From Isoperla grammatica (Eukaryota > Arthropoda > Insecta > Plecoptera > Perlodidae), in the NCBI GenBank assembly GCA_945910005.1, contig OX246749.1, positions 31,722,763-31,786,762 on the forward strand: 64,000 nucleotides of DNA, in the 5' to 3' direction. The translations under genes were made by a program, and so were the position numbers. This document shows positions 11,861 through 22,359 of the stretch, piece after piece. The notes beneath the pieces were generated by a model. That model was not told the origin of the DNA. It searched no databases and saw nothing but the letters and a program-made list of their open reading frames with translations. Within the stretch, counting starts at the first letter, position 1; every line of letters starts with the position of its first letter.

Positions 11861-12178
11861 CTGTGCAAATCACACTCTTTAAGTGTAAGAGTTAAGATTT
11901 ATTATGTAATGACTTCTTTTTAATACTCTATAGTAATGATTAAGCATGAGCTATTAAATCGCGTGCATATATAGTTAAAATCGTGTAAATCTTGTATCAG
12001 AGTTGTAAACCGTTTCAATTACATTGAGTATGGGACTTGTGTATGATATGTAAGGTTATTTTGTTGTGTTGTTGAGTTGGAGTGAAGCTCGATGCGTCAG
12101 TGTCTATGTTGATGATTTCCTCGGTCAAATGATAATGCTTCAACTCTATATATTAGATTAGACCTTACTCTGTTGTAA

Positions 12179-12321
12179 TAGGGGAGTATCTCAATCCTCT
12201 ATTTTGACGCTAGTCGACTAGCCTAGTGTACTTATAAAACAATCAATAATTGTCACTAATTGTTACATAAGTCCACTAGGCTAGTCGACTAGCGTCAAAA
12301 TAGAGGATTGGGATACCCCTA
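12179..12321. mobile_element. Short near-perfect palindromic element (143 bp)
   Basis: Arms of about 50 bp, starting tagggg and ending ccccta, contain tcaatcctctattttgacgc and ctagtcgactagcctagtg, mirrored almost without mismatch. The loop of about 31 bp contains caataattgtcactaattg. Such high arm identity suggests a recent insertion or ongoing arm homogenisation. Confidence 0.75.
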
Positions 12322-12325
12322 GATA

Positions 12326-12957
12326 CAGTGGAGACACCTCGGACAACGAACCAGAATTTCTGGCGAAAACCGGTTCTGAGCGATGACCATACTTTGTACA
12401 ACCCTTGGGAATGCATCGCATTCATGTCAATATTCAAAGCTAGAAGATCGTTAAATCAGATTGCGGACTGTTGTATTCTGTTAAATACCTCGTGCTAGTT
12501 TTATTATTTTTGCTTCTGGTTTTACTTCATTTTCAATTATCACAATCGTTTTCTAAATACATTTATGCATATTGTCATCTTTTGATCGTCTTTGTAGTAG
12601 GATTATGAAGAAATATATTATGTAATTCATGTGTCCAGTATGCAAATCGTTTGATTCGCATTCATCTAATAATAACGCTACAAGAAAAAATTAAAAAGTT
12701 TCAAGCTCGTGGTGTTCTGATCTATATTAAGGAATAAGTTTCCGAAACGTTAATTCAAATAAAACATTAATTTATATTTGGAATTTAGCTTTTACAGTTG
12801 TTTGTGTAACCAATTATGAAATTCTAGGAAATCAGTGAATGGAATGTAGCGCGAACGAGTCGGCCCAACTACCCCCCTAACGAGGGGTTTACAAACCAGG
12901 TAAATATAAGCTCGACGCGGTGGATCGACTGGTTCGTTGTCCGAGGTGTCTCCACTA
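12326..12957. mobile_element. Non-autonomous Tc1/mariner-like element (632 bp)
   Basis: Terminal inverted repeats of about 29 bp open with cagtggagacacctcggac (left) and close with gtccgaggtgtctccacta (right). Both ends are flanked by TA (12324-12325 and 12958-12959), the Tc1/mariner target. CAGT-type ends also fit. No transposase ORF. It lies 4 bp from the palindrome before it. Confidence 0.7.
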
Positions 12958-12959
12958 TA

Positions 12960-14223
12960 GACCTAAACATTGACAAAAATGAGTGCAGAAGTCTTCATTG
13001 ACTTCTGTACGCGAGTATACCTATTTATTACAATTCCGGCGAAAGAAATCTTGATATTTTAGGTATCATCCGTTTTCCAAAACACATAACTATTATATTC
13101 CTATTTATTTCCTGTAAACTATTACTTTGTAAACTTGTCTGGACGACTCTGTAATTCGAGACCAAATTGTTCGAACTCCACGTCGTTGCTATGGACTTGT
13201 TTTCTTTGTGGTAAGTAAAAATAACATGCACGAAACTGTTAGGCCTACCTGGCAACAACGGGCGACTAGCTTCCCTAGCAGACTAACGCAATAATTAGTA
13301 ACAATTAATTACAAGAATTGTTAATTGTTGTGTTAGTCGGCGAAGTAATGCCAGCCTATCTTCAATGACAATAATGTAGACCCACATCAATATTGGGGTG
13401 CCTTGTTGTCATCGAAGAAAATTAGAGATCATTTTTGAGTCGTTGCTGTTGTAATGTAACAATCGCAATATGTTAAACAGCTATCACTTCACCTACCTTC
13501 GGTTGTCACCAAGTCAGAATCTTCAGTCAAATGTCTCTCGCCGTGTATTTATACTGAATCACACAAAACCAACTACATTACATAACCCCAAAACACAAAC
13601 ACGCCACACGTTCAGACAGAACTGTCACTTGTAACTAGTTAAAAAAACACACCGCCGACAATATTTACGCGTTTAAATCACCGCCTACTCTATCCCTAAC
13701 CACTTATTTACTTATTTCTATCTAAACTCGATTAATTTAGCCCGAAAAGTTGTTGTTTTGTTGTGTGTAAGCGAGAGGTTCCCTAGCTGGCGATGTAGTA
13801 GGCACGGGAATGTACGCCGCTCGGCCGGCAAACAGCGCTTTGGGGGATGTACTACGCGTGTCGAAAACATGCGACCGTCCGGTTGAATTAATACATTCAT
13901 AACCACTTGAGGGCCGCGTTTGAATTCGTTGCTATGTGAATAGACATTCTTAAAAGTGAACTTCGAGAATACACTGCCCACTTAATATGAGGGCTTCGTA
14001 AAGCATTCGTGCATTATATGCATGTATTTAATGTGAAGGAAAAGTGGCGTGATCGGGATTCGAAGAGGCGATTTAGGTATCAACAATCGCCTACACACAC
14101 AAAATAGATACCTTCTTTATTTGAACGTTTATTGTGGATTTCATTTATTATTCATTCATACAATATACATCATCATTGTTGTACATACAATAAAATACAA
14201 CTGATTTTGTCACATAATAATTG
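12960..14223. other. Gene-free; small hairpin and decayed MITE-like pieces
   Basis: 13165-13265 resembles the centre of P-family MITEs (ttgctatggacttgtttt, aacatgcacgaaactgtta) but without clean arms. 13280-13337 is a diverged inverted repeat (gactaacgcaat and attgttgtgttagtc). An 87-codon minus ORF at 13718-13981 starts with MGSVFSK but shows no domain I recognise, so I do not call it a gene. Confidence 0.45.
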
Positions 14224-14485
14224 TTTGTAGGAATACCCGTTCTAGGGTGCACACCAGCTTCACCTGATGTACCCCTCTTCAGGTGACTAACTAGGCTATT
14301 AATGTGTTTTGATAGCTGGAAATGAATGTCCGAGGGCTGTTAGTAGGACTCAATCCCAGCATTCGCCTTTACGACTGAGGAAAACCTCGGAAAAAACCCT
14401 CAGTCAGGACTGCCGGTGGCCGGAATCGAACCGGCGACCTCCCGAATTAGAGTCTCGCGTCTTACCGCTGAGCCACCTCTATCGG
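14224..14485 (-). mobile_element. S-family tRNA-derived SINE, full-length copy
   Basis: Reverse complement begins ccgatagaggtggctcagcg (RNA polymerase III A box tggctcagcggta), then the B box ggttcgattcc, a central part with tttttccgaggttttcctc and cgtaaaggcgaatgctggga, and a tail containing ctggtgtgcaccctagaacg and ggtattcctac. Other long copies are at 15718-15987, 37518-37786 and 49349-49570. It is tRNA-derived but not a tRNA gene, because the fold after the B box does not close into an acceptor stem. Confidence 0.88.
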
Positions 14486-14589
14486 TTTCGTCACATACAA
14501 AAGTCCTACAGATTGTAAATAATTTGTAGTATCAGTGTTAAAGATAGATAAATACATTTGTATTTATAGTTTGAAGCTATTTTGTTACA

Positions 14590-14745
14590 AGAACTGATTT
14601 TCAGTGGGGTAAATTTATATAATTTATTATGTATTTCGTTGCTGACGGCTCCAAAGAAGTCACCAATCAAACCAGGAATTGAACCTTTGCAAGCAGGAAT
14701 GAACCCACTAAAGACTTGACCAACGAGCCACACAAAAAACCACAA
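14590..14745 (-). mobile_element. Z-family tRNA-derived SINE copy
   Basis: Reverse complement opens with tgtggctcgttggtca (A-box-like) and carries a degenerate B box (ggttcaattcc). The tail has ctgacggctccaaag and ttttcagtgggg in the order seen at 40884-41066. Confidence 0.7.
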
Positions 14746-14759
14746 CTACGAAAGAGGTA

Positions 14760-15260
14760 GACCACTAAGTACTAAGTAGCTAAGTAAGCTGTGTGGTCAG
14801 CGAGGTTCGGTCCGAGAGTTGATAGCAACGATTTGATGTGGTTATAGAAAGCAGTGGGTGCAAAACTCACCGCCGATAAAGAAGGCACATCTCAAACTAT
14901 TATTTTATTTTTATTGTAATGGGCGTCTCAGCTAAAAGCTGAAGTAGGTTGCAGCACCTGTCCTTAAAGGTCCAACTTTGTAATTCATTCAAACAAATAC
15001 CTAAATAGGAATGTTAAATATTGTCGTTAGTCAACTGTCTAACTGTCAAACGACAATATGTTTGTTTTGTATATCTATAACAAAGGTATTCTTTGTCAAA
15101 AACCTTGTAAAACATTACTACAATTGATGATTTACATTTAAAAGTATTAAATATAAACGACTTGAATGTTTGAATTGAGAAAACGAGGTGCAAAGATCGA
15201 GTTGGACCCCTGAGTACTGCTAGCGCTGCGAGCGGCAGAAAGTCACGCCTGAGGCGCCCA
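14760..15260. other. Gene-free stretch
   Basis: No exon or RNA gene seen. 15180-15260 is more GC-rich and abuts the 3' end of the following 5S-SINE. Its origin is unclear. Confidence 0.4.
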
Positions 15261-15261
15261 T

Positions 15262-15645
15262 TAAGGCCAGTGTATAGCACCAATGCCCTCTTTAGCCTGA
15301 TGAGTGATGATTGATGAATGAATGAATGAGGAAGGGAGGAAGGGAGGAAGGGAAGCCTGGTACCGGCATGTAGCCTACTCCTGTCGAAAAGTACCAAGAG
15401 GACCATCGGCTTGACGTCCCATCCGAAAGGACGGTGTAACTTTGAGACCAGTCATATGTAGGTTCCTCCACTAACCTGGACTGTTGACGAGAAGAACGAA
15501 GCTTTCGAACTCTCCAATCTGCTCTAACCAACGGTAGCTATAGTGTTTCAGAGGAGAGTGCGGTCACCCATACACCTCCTGACCTAGCCCGAGGTTGCTT
15601 AACTTCGGTGTTCGTATGGGAACCGGCTAAGCGACCGCGGCTAAA
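15262..15645 (-). mobile_element. 5S rRNA-derived SINE, full-length copy
   Basis: Reverse complement starts with a 5S-like head: cgaacaccgaagttaagcaa, ctcgggctaggtcaggag and gaggtgtatgggtgaccgc, in the order and spacing of the 3' half of 5S rRNA, which holds its internal promoter (gaagctaagcag and ggatgggagacc in canonical 5S). Unique body blocks include gcagattggagagttcgaaa, ctggttagtggaggaacc-type sequence and gccgatggtcctcttggtac. The 3' end reads gctaaagagggcattggtgc. Relatives lie at 20488-20692, 20770-21143, 34783-35350, 37117-37275 and 38352-38507. The organisation matches SINE3-type retroposons. Confidence 0.82.
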
Positions 15646-15717
15646 CCGTTGGCTCAAACTATTATCATTATTAGTTGCTTAACGACGTACTTGACAACTA
15701 CAATCATATGAAGTCCA

Positions 15718-15987
15718 CCGATAGAGGTGGCTCAGCGGTAAGACGCGAGACTCTAATTCAGGAGGTCGCCGGTTCGATTCCGCGGCCACCGCCAGTCCTG
15801 ACTGAAGGTTTTTCCGAGGTTTTCCTCGGTCGTAAAGGCGAATGCTGGGATTGAGTCCTACTATAACAGCCCTAGGACATTCCTTTCCAGCTATTCAAAC
15901 ACCCTAATAACCTAGTAAGTCACCTGAAGAGGGGCACATCAGGTAAAGCTGGTGTGCACCCTATAACGGGTACTCCTACGAAAAATT
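15718..15987 (+). mobile_element. S-family tRNA-derived SINE, full-length copy
   Basis: Head with tggctcagcggtaagacgcg and ggttcgattcc, the shared central part, and a tail ending tactcctacgaaaaatta. In direct orientation with the copy at 37518. Confidence 0.88.
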
Positions 15988-16325
15988 ACCATTATTTTTA
16001 TTAAAAGGTCCGGGGGTGTTTGGAGGAAAGGGACAAGTAGGAGGAAAAGAGAAAAGGGGAGAACGTGGACTACCTTTCGTCTGGCTTCTCCACCTCGATT
16101 TGCTCGCCTAGGGTGGCCCTACCAGAAGCATACGCTTCCGCCGGCATAATAGCTTTCGGGATCAGCAAGCACTGAAACCTGCCCACTACGATAAGGTGGC
16201 AGGGCATCATTCGTTCTCTGGGCAGGGCATATTATCTCAAAGCTCTAAAATATGGCTCTATGTCTAGTGAGCAAAAATTTAAGTGCGCGAATGTTCTAGT
16301 CAGCGAAAACGCACCCGATTATTCG
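15988..16325. mobile_element. Probable non-LTR retrotransposon (LINE) 3' end relic
   Basis: Contains accagaagcatacgcttccg, cggcataatagctttcggga and gcccactacgataaggtggc. These resemble the 3' untranslated tails of insect LINEs as I remember them. No coding part remains. Assignment is by style only. Confidence 0.4.
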
Positions 16326-16487
16326 CTCACAAGAGTTTTCGCGCACTAGAGCATTCGCGCAGTAGAGCATTCGTGCACTCAATTCTTCGCTCTGTAGAGT
16401 TTTCGCGCACTAGAGCATTCGTACACTAGACCATTCGCTTACCAGACTATTCGCTCAGTAGAGATTTCGCACCGTAGAGAATTGGAA
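16326..16487. repeat. 16-bp degenerate tandem repeat, about 10 units
   Basis: Units align as tagagcattcgcgcag, tagagcattcgtgcac, tagagttttcgcgcac, tagagcattcgtacac and variants. All are 16 bp long with scattered substitutions. Confidence 0.85.
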
Positions 16488-16539
16488 GCTCAACCGAACT
16501 CAATACGATCCTAGCCGAACGTTGCCGAACATCCTGAAC

Positions 16540-16650
16540 GAAGACCGTTATACCAGAACTCACCCAATCTCATCCGATGTCACCCGAACTCAAGCGATCT
16601 CACCCGATCGCACTCAAATCACCCCGATCGAACCCAAACTACCCCAACCG
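16540..16650. repeat. Diverged edge of the following 10-bp array
   Basis: Irregular cccgatg-, cccgaact- and cccgatct-like units of variable spacing lead into the uniform array, a typical age gradient at an array boundary. Confidence 0.6.
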
Positions 16651-18160
16651 ATGTCACCCGATGACACCCGATGTCACCCGATGTCACCCGATGTCACCCG
16701 ATGTCACCCGATGTCACCCGATGTCACCCGATGTCACCCAATGATACCCGATGTCACCCGATGATACCCGATGTCACCCGATGATACCCGATGTCACCCG
16801 ATGACACCCGATGTCACCCGATGTCACCCGATGATACCCGATGTCACCCGATGTCACCCGATGATACCCGATGTCACCCGATGTCACCCGATGTCACCCG
16901 ATGTCACCCGATGTCACCCGATGATACCCGATGACACCCGATGTCACCCGATGTCACCCGATGATACCCGATGTCACCCGATGTCACCCGATGTCACCCG
17001 ATGTCACCCGATGTCACCCGATGTCACCCGATGTAACCCGATGACACCCGATGACACCCGATGACACCCGATGATACCCGATGACACCCGATGATACCCG
17101 ATGTCACCCGATGACACCCGATGTCACCCGATGTCACCCGATGATACCCGATGTCACCCGATGTCACCCGATGACACCCGATGTCACACGATGTCACCCG
17201 ATGTCACACGATGTCACCCGATGACACCCGATGTCACCCGATGATACCCGATGACACCCGATGTCACCCGATGTCACCCGATGATACCCGATGTCACCCG
17301 ATGATACCCGATGATACCCGATGTCACCCGATGATACCCGATGTCACCCGATATCACCCGATGTCACCCGATGTCACCCGATGATACCCGATGACACCCG
17401 ATGTCACCCGATGACACCCGATGATACCCGATGATACCCGATGATACCCGATGTCACCCGATTATACCCGATGTCACCCGATGATACCCGATGTCACCCG
17501 ATGATACCCGATGATACCCGATGTCACCCGATGATACCCGATGTCACCCGATGTCACCCGATGTCACCCGATGTCACCCGATGATACCCGATGACACCCG
17601 ATGTCACCCGATGACACCCGATGATACCCGATGTCACCCGATGTCACCCGATGATACCCGAAGTCACCCGATGTCACCCGATGACACCCGATGTCACCCG
17701 ATGATACCCGATGACACCCGATGTCACCCGATGTCACCCGATGATACCCGATGTCACCCGATGTCACCCGATGTCACCCGATGTCACCCGATGACACCCG
17801 ATGTCACCCGATGTCACCCGATGTCACCCGATGTCACCCGATGACACCCGATGACACCCGATGATACCCGATGACACCCGATGATACCCGATGTCACCCG
17901 ATGACACCCGATGATACCCGATGTCACCCGATGTCACCCGATGATACCCGAAGTCACCCGATGTCACCCGATGATACCCGATGACACCCGATGTCACCCG
18001 ATGATACCCGATGACACCCGATGTCACCCGATGTCACCCGATGATACCCGATGTCACCCGATGATACTCGATGATACCCGATGTCACCCGATGATACCCG
18101 ATGTCACCCGATGATACCCGATGTCACCCGATGATACCCGATGTCACCCGATGATACCCG
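16651..18160. repeat. 10-bp minisatellite, 151 units in unbroken register
   Basis: Every unit from 16651 to 18160 is exactly 10 bp. Almost all are one of three words: atgtcacccg, atgacacccg or atgatacccg. The fourth combination (atgttacccg) is absent. About nine units carry another substitution (for example atgtaacccg at 17031, atgtcacacg at 17181 and 17201, attatacccg at 17461, aagtcacccg at 17661 and 17951). ORFs of repeated CHPMSPDDTR type are artefacts of three units giving ten codons. Confidence 0.98.
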
Positions 18161-18930
18161 AAGCGTAAAGGGCCACACAACGACCGGCCGAGGAATGTTC
18201 CCATGGGTAATGGGCCCGCGTATGGTTATTACTCATACAACGGCTGCGTTTTGCGTACGCGCTTGCGCATGTACTCGGGGGGAGCGTTATGGCCCCCCCG
18301 TTGAACCCATTCATCACTGCACGCGGCGTCGCCGAGTACTATCCGCGCTGAAAACATTGGTACCCGTCAGACCATCAACCATACCGTCCTTGGGAGATTG
18401 TGTAACTAGTTAATTGTCTCTATTCAATTTTAAAATGGATATTAAAATTCTCATTTAAATTTTAAATTAATTGTTATTTATAATAAGTTATATTAAAAAA
18501 TTTGGCGTTTAGTTTAGTTTAAGTTTAGTTTATAATTATCTTAAAAAAATAAGTTAACGTTGTCGTTAATTAAAAGTATTTTAAACGTGGGTATTTATTT
18601 TTATATAACACTAACATCAATTTAAATTTAGCTTCAATCTTGATTTTTTCTTAATTATTCTATGCAAATTCGACGTAGTTAACGCCAATGGGTTTCTCAC
18701 AATATTAAATCTAAACCACGCAAATTAATGGTATTTTACATAAATTTTGTTTTGTATCAGCTAAACAATGATATTTAAAACTTTCATTGTAATTGTTGCG
18801 ATTGTAATTTCTATAATTTTTAATAACAGTAAGGTGAAGCCATGCCTCTTAATTGATTAAGCACGTATGCCCTTATTATAATATTAATAACCCCGCTAGA
18901 TTCGCCTTAAAACCATTGTTTCAATGCTTT
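18161..18930. other. Gene-free; GC-rich block then A/T-rich sequence
   Basis: 18165-18415 is distinctly GC-rich (gggccacacaacgaccggcc, ttgcgtacgcgcttgcgcat) and open for about 90 codons on the plus strand continuing from the array, but shows no recognisable protein. After 18415 the sequence is strongly A/T-rich with no feature seen. Confidence 0.4.
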
Positions 18931-19340
18931 CTTAAGAGCGTTTGGAAGTAGTTTTGACGTTTTTAGGCAACTAATTTCTCTTAAACATATATTAGGATTA
19001 TTATGTAAGTTTACCTACTTGCAGAGGGGTGTCATATCTACGCATGGTATTAAGTCCATTTGTGACAAGCCTGCTCGAAAATAATATACTCACGTTTGAA
19101 TTATGCAAATAAATTACTTTCGTCGAAAATGTTCGGCGAAATAATACAGAGAATCTGATAAAAAAAAAATGGGTACATTATTTTTGAATAGGTTGGTGAC
19201 AAATGTACTTAATACCATGCATAGATATGACATCCCTCTACAAGTAGGTAAATATTTATAATAATCCTACTATTAGTTTAAGAGTAATTAGTTGACGGCC
19301 AATACATCTGTAAAACTCCTACTGCCGAACGCTCTTAAAT
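18930..19340. mobile_element. Fold-back MITE (about 410 bp)
   Basis: Arms of about 140 bp: left has cttaagagcgtttggaagta, tacctacttgcagaggggtg and cgcatggtattaag. The right arm mirrors these as cttaataccatgcatag, atccctctacaagtaggta and ccgaacgctcttaa. The centre has no ORF. Confidence 0.78.
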
Positions 19341-19710
19341 TGAGAGTTTAGTTTTTGATGCTTTCATGAGAGTTGTATATTTTTAGATATAAAAACATCT
19401 CCAGTCCATTAGTAAGAATGAGACCACCAAGGTCAATGTAACCTAAACGCATAGTAGCGTACCCCCTCCTGTTATATTTGCATGATACTTGAGCCTATAT
19501 CAATCATTGCATCACAGGGCTATGTTAAATGTGGCCGGTAAAAAAGTTTACATGTCTGGATCCACGGGCGTCTTCTGGTATCAACACAACTAAAATGTGA
19601 TCCGGTTCGGGTATTTTCGTTGCGATGTTTCTCCTTCTCTAGTGGGTTTTATTTCTAATACGTTGCTCACGATAACAGTATGATTGTTATTTATTTATTT
19701 ATTTATTTCA
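19341..19710. other. Gene-free stretch
   Basis: No exon, RNA or repeat recognised apart from a short (attt)n run at 19690-19709. Confidence 0.4.
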
Positions 19711-20222
19711 GGGCCGGTCTTACAATCTCCTAATAAGAGAGTTATTTGTAGCAATTAAGAGGAAGGACTACTAGCCAATATTAAACCCCGCGAAATTAAC
19801 GTATTTTTGTCATATCTCAATAACGCCACACAATATCGAAAAAGTGACACCTACGCATATTTTGGATTCGTGAGAGCTCAATAGCAAATGAAAAAGATTT
19901 CGTAGATTGTAGTAATTATAGTTGTAATTTCTAATTAACTTGTGAATTAATTAAATTAGAATTAATAATTATAATTACTGCAAACTAATAAATCTTTTTG
20001 ATACGGTATTGAGCTCTCACGAATTCAAATTATCTTTTTTGATATTGTGTGGCGTTATTGAGATATGACGAAAATACGTTTATTTCACGGGTTTTAATAT
20101 TGGCGAGTAGTCCTTCCTCTTTAGCTATTTGGAAGATTTCAAGAGTTTGATTGGTCGTTGCCATGGAGAAAACAAGCTATTCGACGAATAAGTAGTTATT
20201 GGGACATTGTAAGACTGGTCCT
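19711..20222. mobile_element. Family G MITE carrying a nested MITE
   Basis: Outer arms gggccggtcttacaat and attgtaagactggtcc. Two uninterrupted copies of about 150 bp (24950-25095 and 38953-39112) read gtagcaattaagctatttgg, whereas here that site is split by a 361-bp insertion. Confidence 0.85.
19759..20119. mobile_element. Nested fold-back MITE (361 bp) inside family G
   Basis: Ends gaggaaggactacta and gagtagtccttcctc. Arms extend about 150 bp with only modest divergence, for example tatctcaataacgccacaca mirrored by tgtgtggcgttattgagata. Flanks are attaa on the left and ttta on the right; against the empty site (aattaagctatt) this suggests a short TTAA-like target duplication with one mismatch. 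No ORF. Confidence 0.8.
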
Positions 20223-20229
20223 TATTGTA

Positions 20230-20485
20230 ATAGAACATTTCAAAAACTATTTAGTACCCTTTGTATGATTATCATCACGGTCCTCTAAATCTTTATTGGC
20301 AACAATGAACAACAATTACAAACATGAAATCAAGGTTAGTAGATGATGATCTTGTGTGCATCAATGAACCTTGACATAACATTTGAAAACTGATTTTTAA
20401 TTGTTGTGTATTGTTGTTCTTGAAGACTTAGGATACCGTGATGATACTCATACAAAGGGTCCAAGATAGTTTTTGAAATGGTCTA
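20230..20485. mobile_element. Family H fold-back MITE
   Basis: Left arm agaacatttcaaaaactatt and ctttgtatgattatcatcac. The right arm mirrors these as gtgatgatactcatacaaag and agtttttgaaatggtct. Related in design to family C. It is wedged between the nested G element and a 5S-SINE. Confidence 0.78.
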
Positions 20486-20487
20486 GT

Positions 20488-20692
20488 CCAGGTTAGTGGA
20501 GGAACCTACATGACTGGTCAAAGTTACACCGTCCTTTTGGATGGGACGTAAAGCCGATGGTCCCCTTGGTACTTTTCGACAGGAGTAGGCTACGTGCTGG
20601 TACCAGGCTTCCCCTCCTCCCTTCCTCATTATCATTAATCACTCATCAGGCTAAAGAGGGCATTGTGCCCTACACTGGGCTTAATTACAACA
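20488..20692 (+). mobile_element. 5S-SINE, 5'-truncated copy
   Basis: Starts within the body at aggttagtggaggaacctac and ends near gggcttaattacaac. The 5S-like head is missing, the usual result of incomplete reverse transcription. Confidence 0.8.
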
Positions 20693-20769
20693 AAGTAAGT
20701 AAGTAAGTAGCAAAGCGCGTAAGTAAGTAGCGATAATAGTACGATTGTTATTTATCTTATTTATTTCAT
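20693..20769. repeat. GTAA-rich spacer between two oppositely oriented 5S-SINEs
   Basis: Contains (gtaa)n and two agtaagtagc stretches. It separates the 3' ends of a plus-strand and a minus-strand 5S-SINE, giving a tail-to-tail pair. Confidence 0.6.
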
Positions 20770-21143
20770 TGTTATTAAGGCCAGTGTAGGGCACAATGCC
20801 CTCTTTAGCCTTATAAGTGATGATTGATGAATGATAATGAGGAAGGGAGGAGGGGAAGCCTAGTACCGGCACGTAGCCTACTCCTGTCGAAAAGTACCAA
20901 CAGGACCACCGGCTTTACGTCCCATCCGAAAGGACGGTGTAAGTTTGACCGGTCACATAATAGGTTCCTCCACTAACCTGGACTGTTGACGAGAAGAACG
21001 AAGCTGTTACACAAGCTTTCGAACCCTCCAATCTGCTCTAACCAACGGTAGCTAGTGTTTCAGAGGCGAGTGGTCACCTATCCACCTCTTGACCTAGCCC
21101 GAGGTTGCTTAACTTCGGTGTTCGTAAGGGAACCGGGCTAAGT
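20770..21143 (-). mobile_element. 5S-SINE, full-length copy
   Basis: Reverse complement begins with the 5S-like head (accgaagttaagcaacctcg, then a ggataggtgaccac box) and runs through the family body to ccctacactggccttaataa. Head and body match 15262-15645. Confidence 0.82.
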
Positions 21144-21212
21144 ATGATTGTTGTGTGTCCACGCGCAAAGTATTACTCTATCATACTTTTGATAGTGTTT
21201 TCAGGTAGCGAA

Positions 21213-21588
21213 GGGTAGTCTCTACGTCAAAAACCGCAGAAAATGTTCATTATTTAATTATATCTCAAGATTGCAACAATAAAATCGGATATCTGAATCA
21301 ACAGCGCACTGTGTTTTGGTAACCCCTACAGACTGACTGAATGAATTATAACCATTAGCGTAGTTATTTTGATTATTAATTCGATAATTAGTAATAGACT
21401 TAATTACATATATAAAAACGTACTGATTACAATTTAAGACACAACTTAGGTCTTAGAGCATTCAGTATGTAGGGCTTACCAAACCACAATGCGCTGTTGA
21501 TTCAAATTTTCGATTTCGAAGCCCATTCTTGTGATATAATTTATAAATTTAAATATTCTGCTGTTTTTGACGTAGAGGTATTCTTCCC
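21213..21588. mobile_element. Fold-back MITE (376 bp)
   Basis: Arms of about 118 bp, diverged by roughly a fifth: left has tctacgtcaaaaaccgcaga and ctgaatcaacagcgcac. The right arm mirrors them as tgcgctgttgattcaa and tctgctgtttttgacgtaga. Confidence 0.78.
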
Positions 21589-22075
21589 TGTTAAGGGGAG
21601 TAGGAAAGGAAAATTCAAATCGGTACACAAAGGTTGTTTGAATTTTTCTGTTTATTTCAACTTCTTGTTATTTCTCTGTGTATAAGTGTAAATTTACATT
21701 TTCACAATGTAGTCCTATATATTACAATAAATGGGCGTTGTCAAGGGACACATCACTTAAAAACGAAATTGTCATTCTGTGTATTGAAATTAATATAATT
21801 TTGCAGGAATGTCTACCCTAATTTCACTGCGGTCCCCAAATCTCAGCTAATACAGAATTGTTGTTGTTTTCTTTCAGTCAGAGATCTCATTTTTACTTTA
21901 TTTGACCTTTAACCATTTTTTCATTTACAATTTTCTCGGAAACAACTAAAGATATTCTATATCATATGACCAAGATATTCAAACTTTATAAGGAAACGTT
22001 TAGTGGTAAACTAATACAAAAATAAGTGTTTTTATGAAATTTAATTATGTTTTTCACAAACCTTTAAACTATGCC
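21589..22075. other. Gene-free A/T-rich stretch
   Basis: No exon or repeat recognised. Confidence 0.4.
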
Positions 22076-22104
22076 CCCCCCCCCATCCCCCCCTCCCCAA
22101 TCAG

Positions 22105-22356
22105 GTGTTGCTTTACGACCTGTTGATAACCAAAGTCTCAACAGACCTCACCAGAGTACTTTGCGGTCTCGCCCCACCTTCGTACATCTCCGTCGTTCAT
22201 CGTGAAAGAATAATAGCCCGCGTCTTCGGAGGGAGGGCGAAAAAACATCCAAAATGGCCGCCCTGCGGTCAGCTGTTCCCGTCGCGACCACATCTCGCCT
22301 CATTATTCATTTCCTGGCGTCATTTTTTGAACGACAAATTTGACAATGATCCATGA
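22105..22356 (+). other. Candidate terminal exon, unidentified
   Basis: A GC-richer open stretch of 83 codons follows a C-rich tract ending aatcag at 22104, which would serve as a splice acceptor. The frame runs VLLYDLLITK... to ...FLNDKFDNDP before a stop. I recognise no domain. The C tract could equally be simple sequence, and no upstream exon is visible, so this is weak. The downstream bases hold two aaaatggc motifs. Confidence 0.25.
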
Positions 22357-22359
22357 CAG

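Noticed and set aside
13718..13981. 87-codon minus ORF starting MGSVFSK (myristoylation-like)
   Set aside because: No domain, no conservation evidence, and composition like the surrounding non-coding DNA.
14224..14485. True tRNA gene
   Set aside because: A and B boxes are present, but the sequence after the B box does not close an acceptor stem, and the same extended body recurs in three other long copies: a SINE.
15262..15645. True 5S rRNA gene
   Set aside because: Only the 3' half resembles 5S, with many substitutions, and it is fused to a conserved non-5S body.
16522..18114. Ser-Pro-Asp-Asp-Thr-Arg-type repeat proteins over the 10-bp array
   Set aside because: Three 10-bp units give ten codons, so any frame without a stop stays open. 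Variant words introduce stops elsewhere, and no flanking coding sequence fits.
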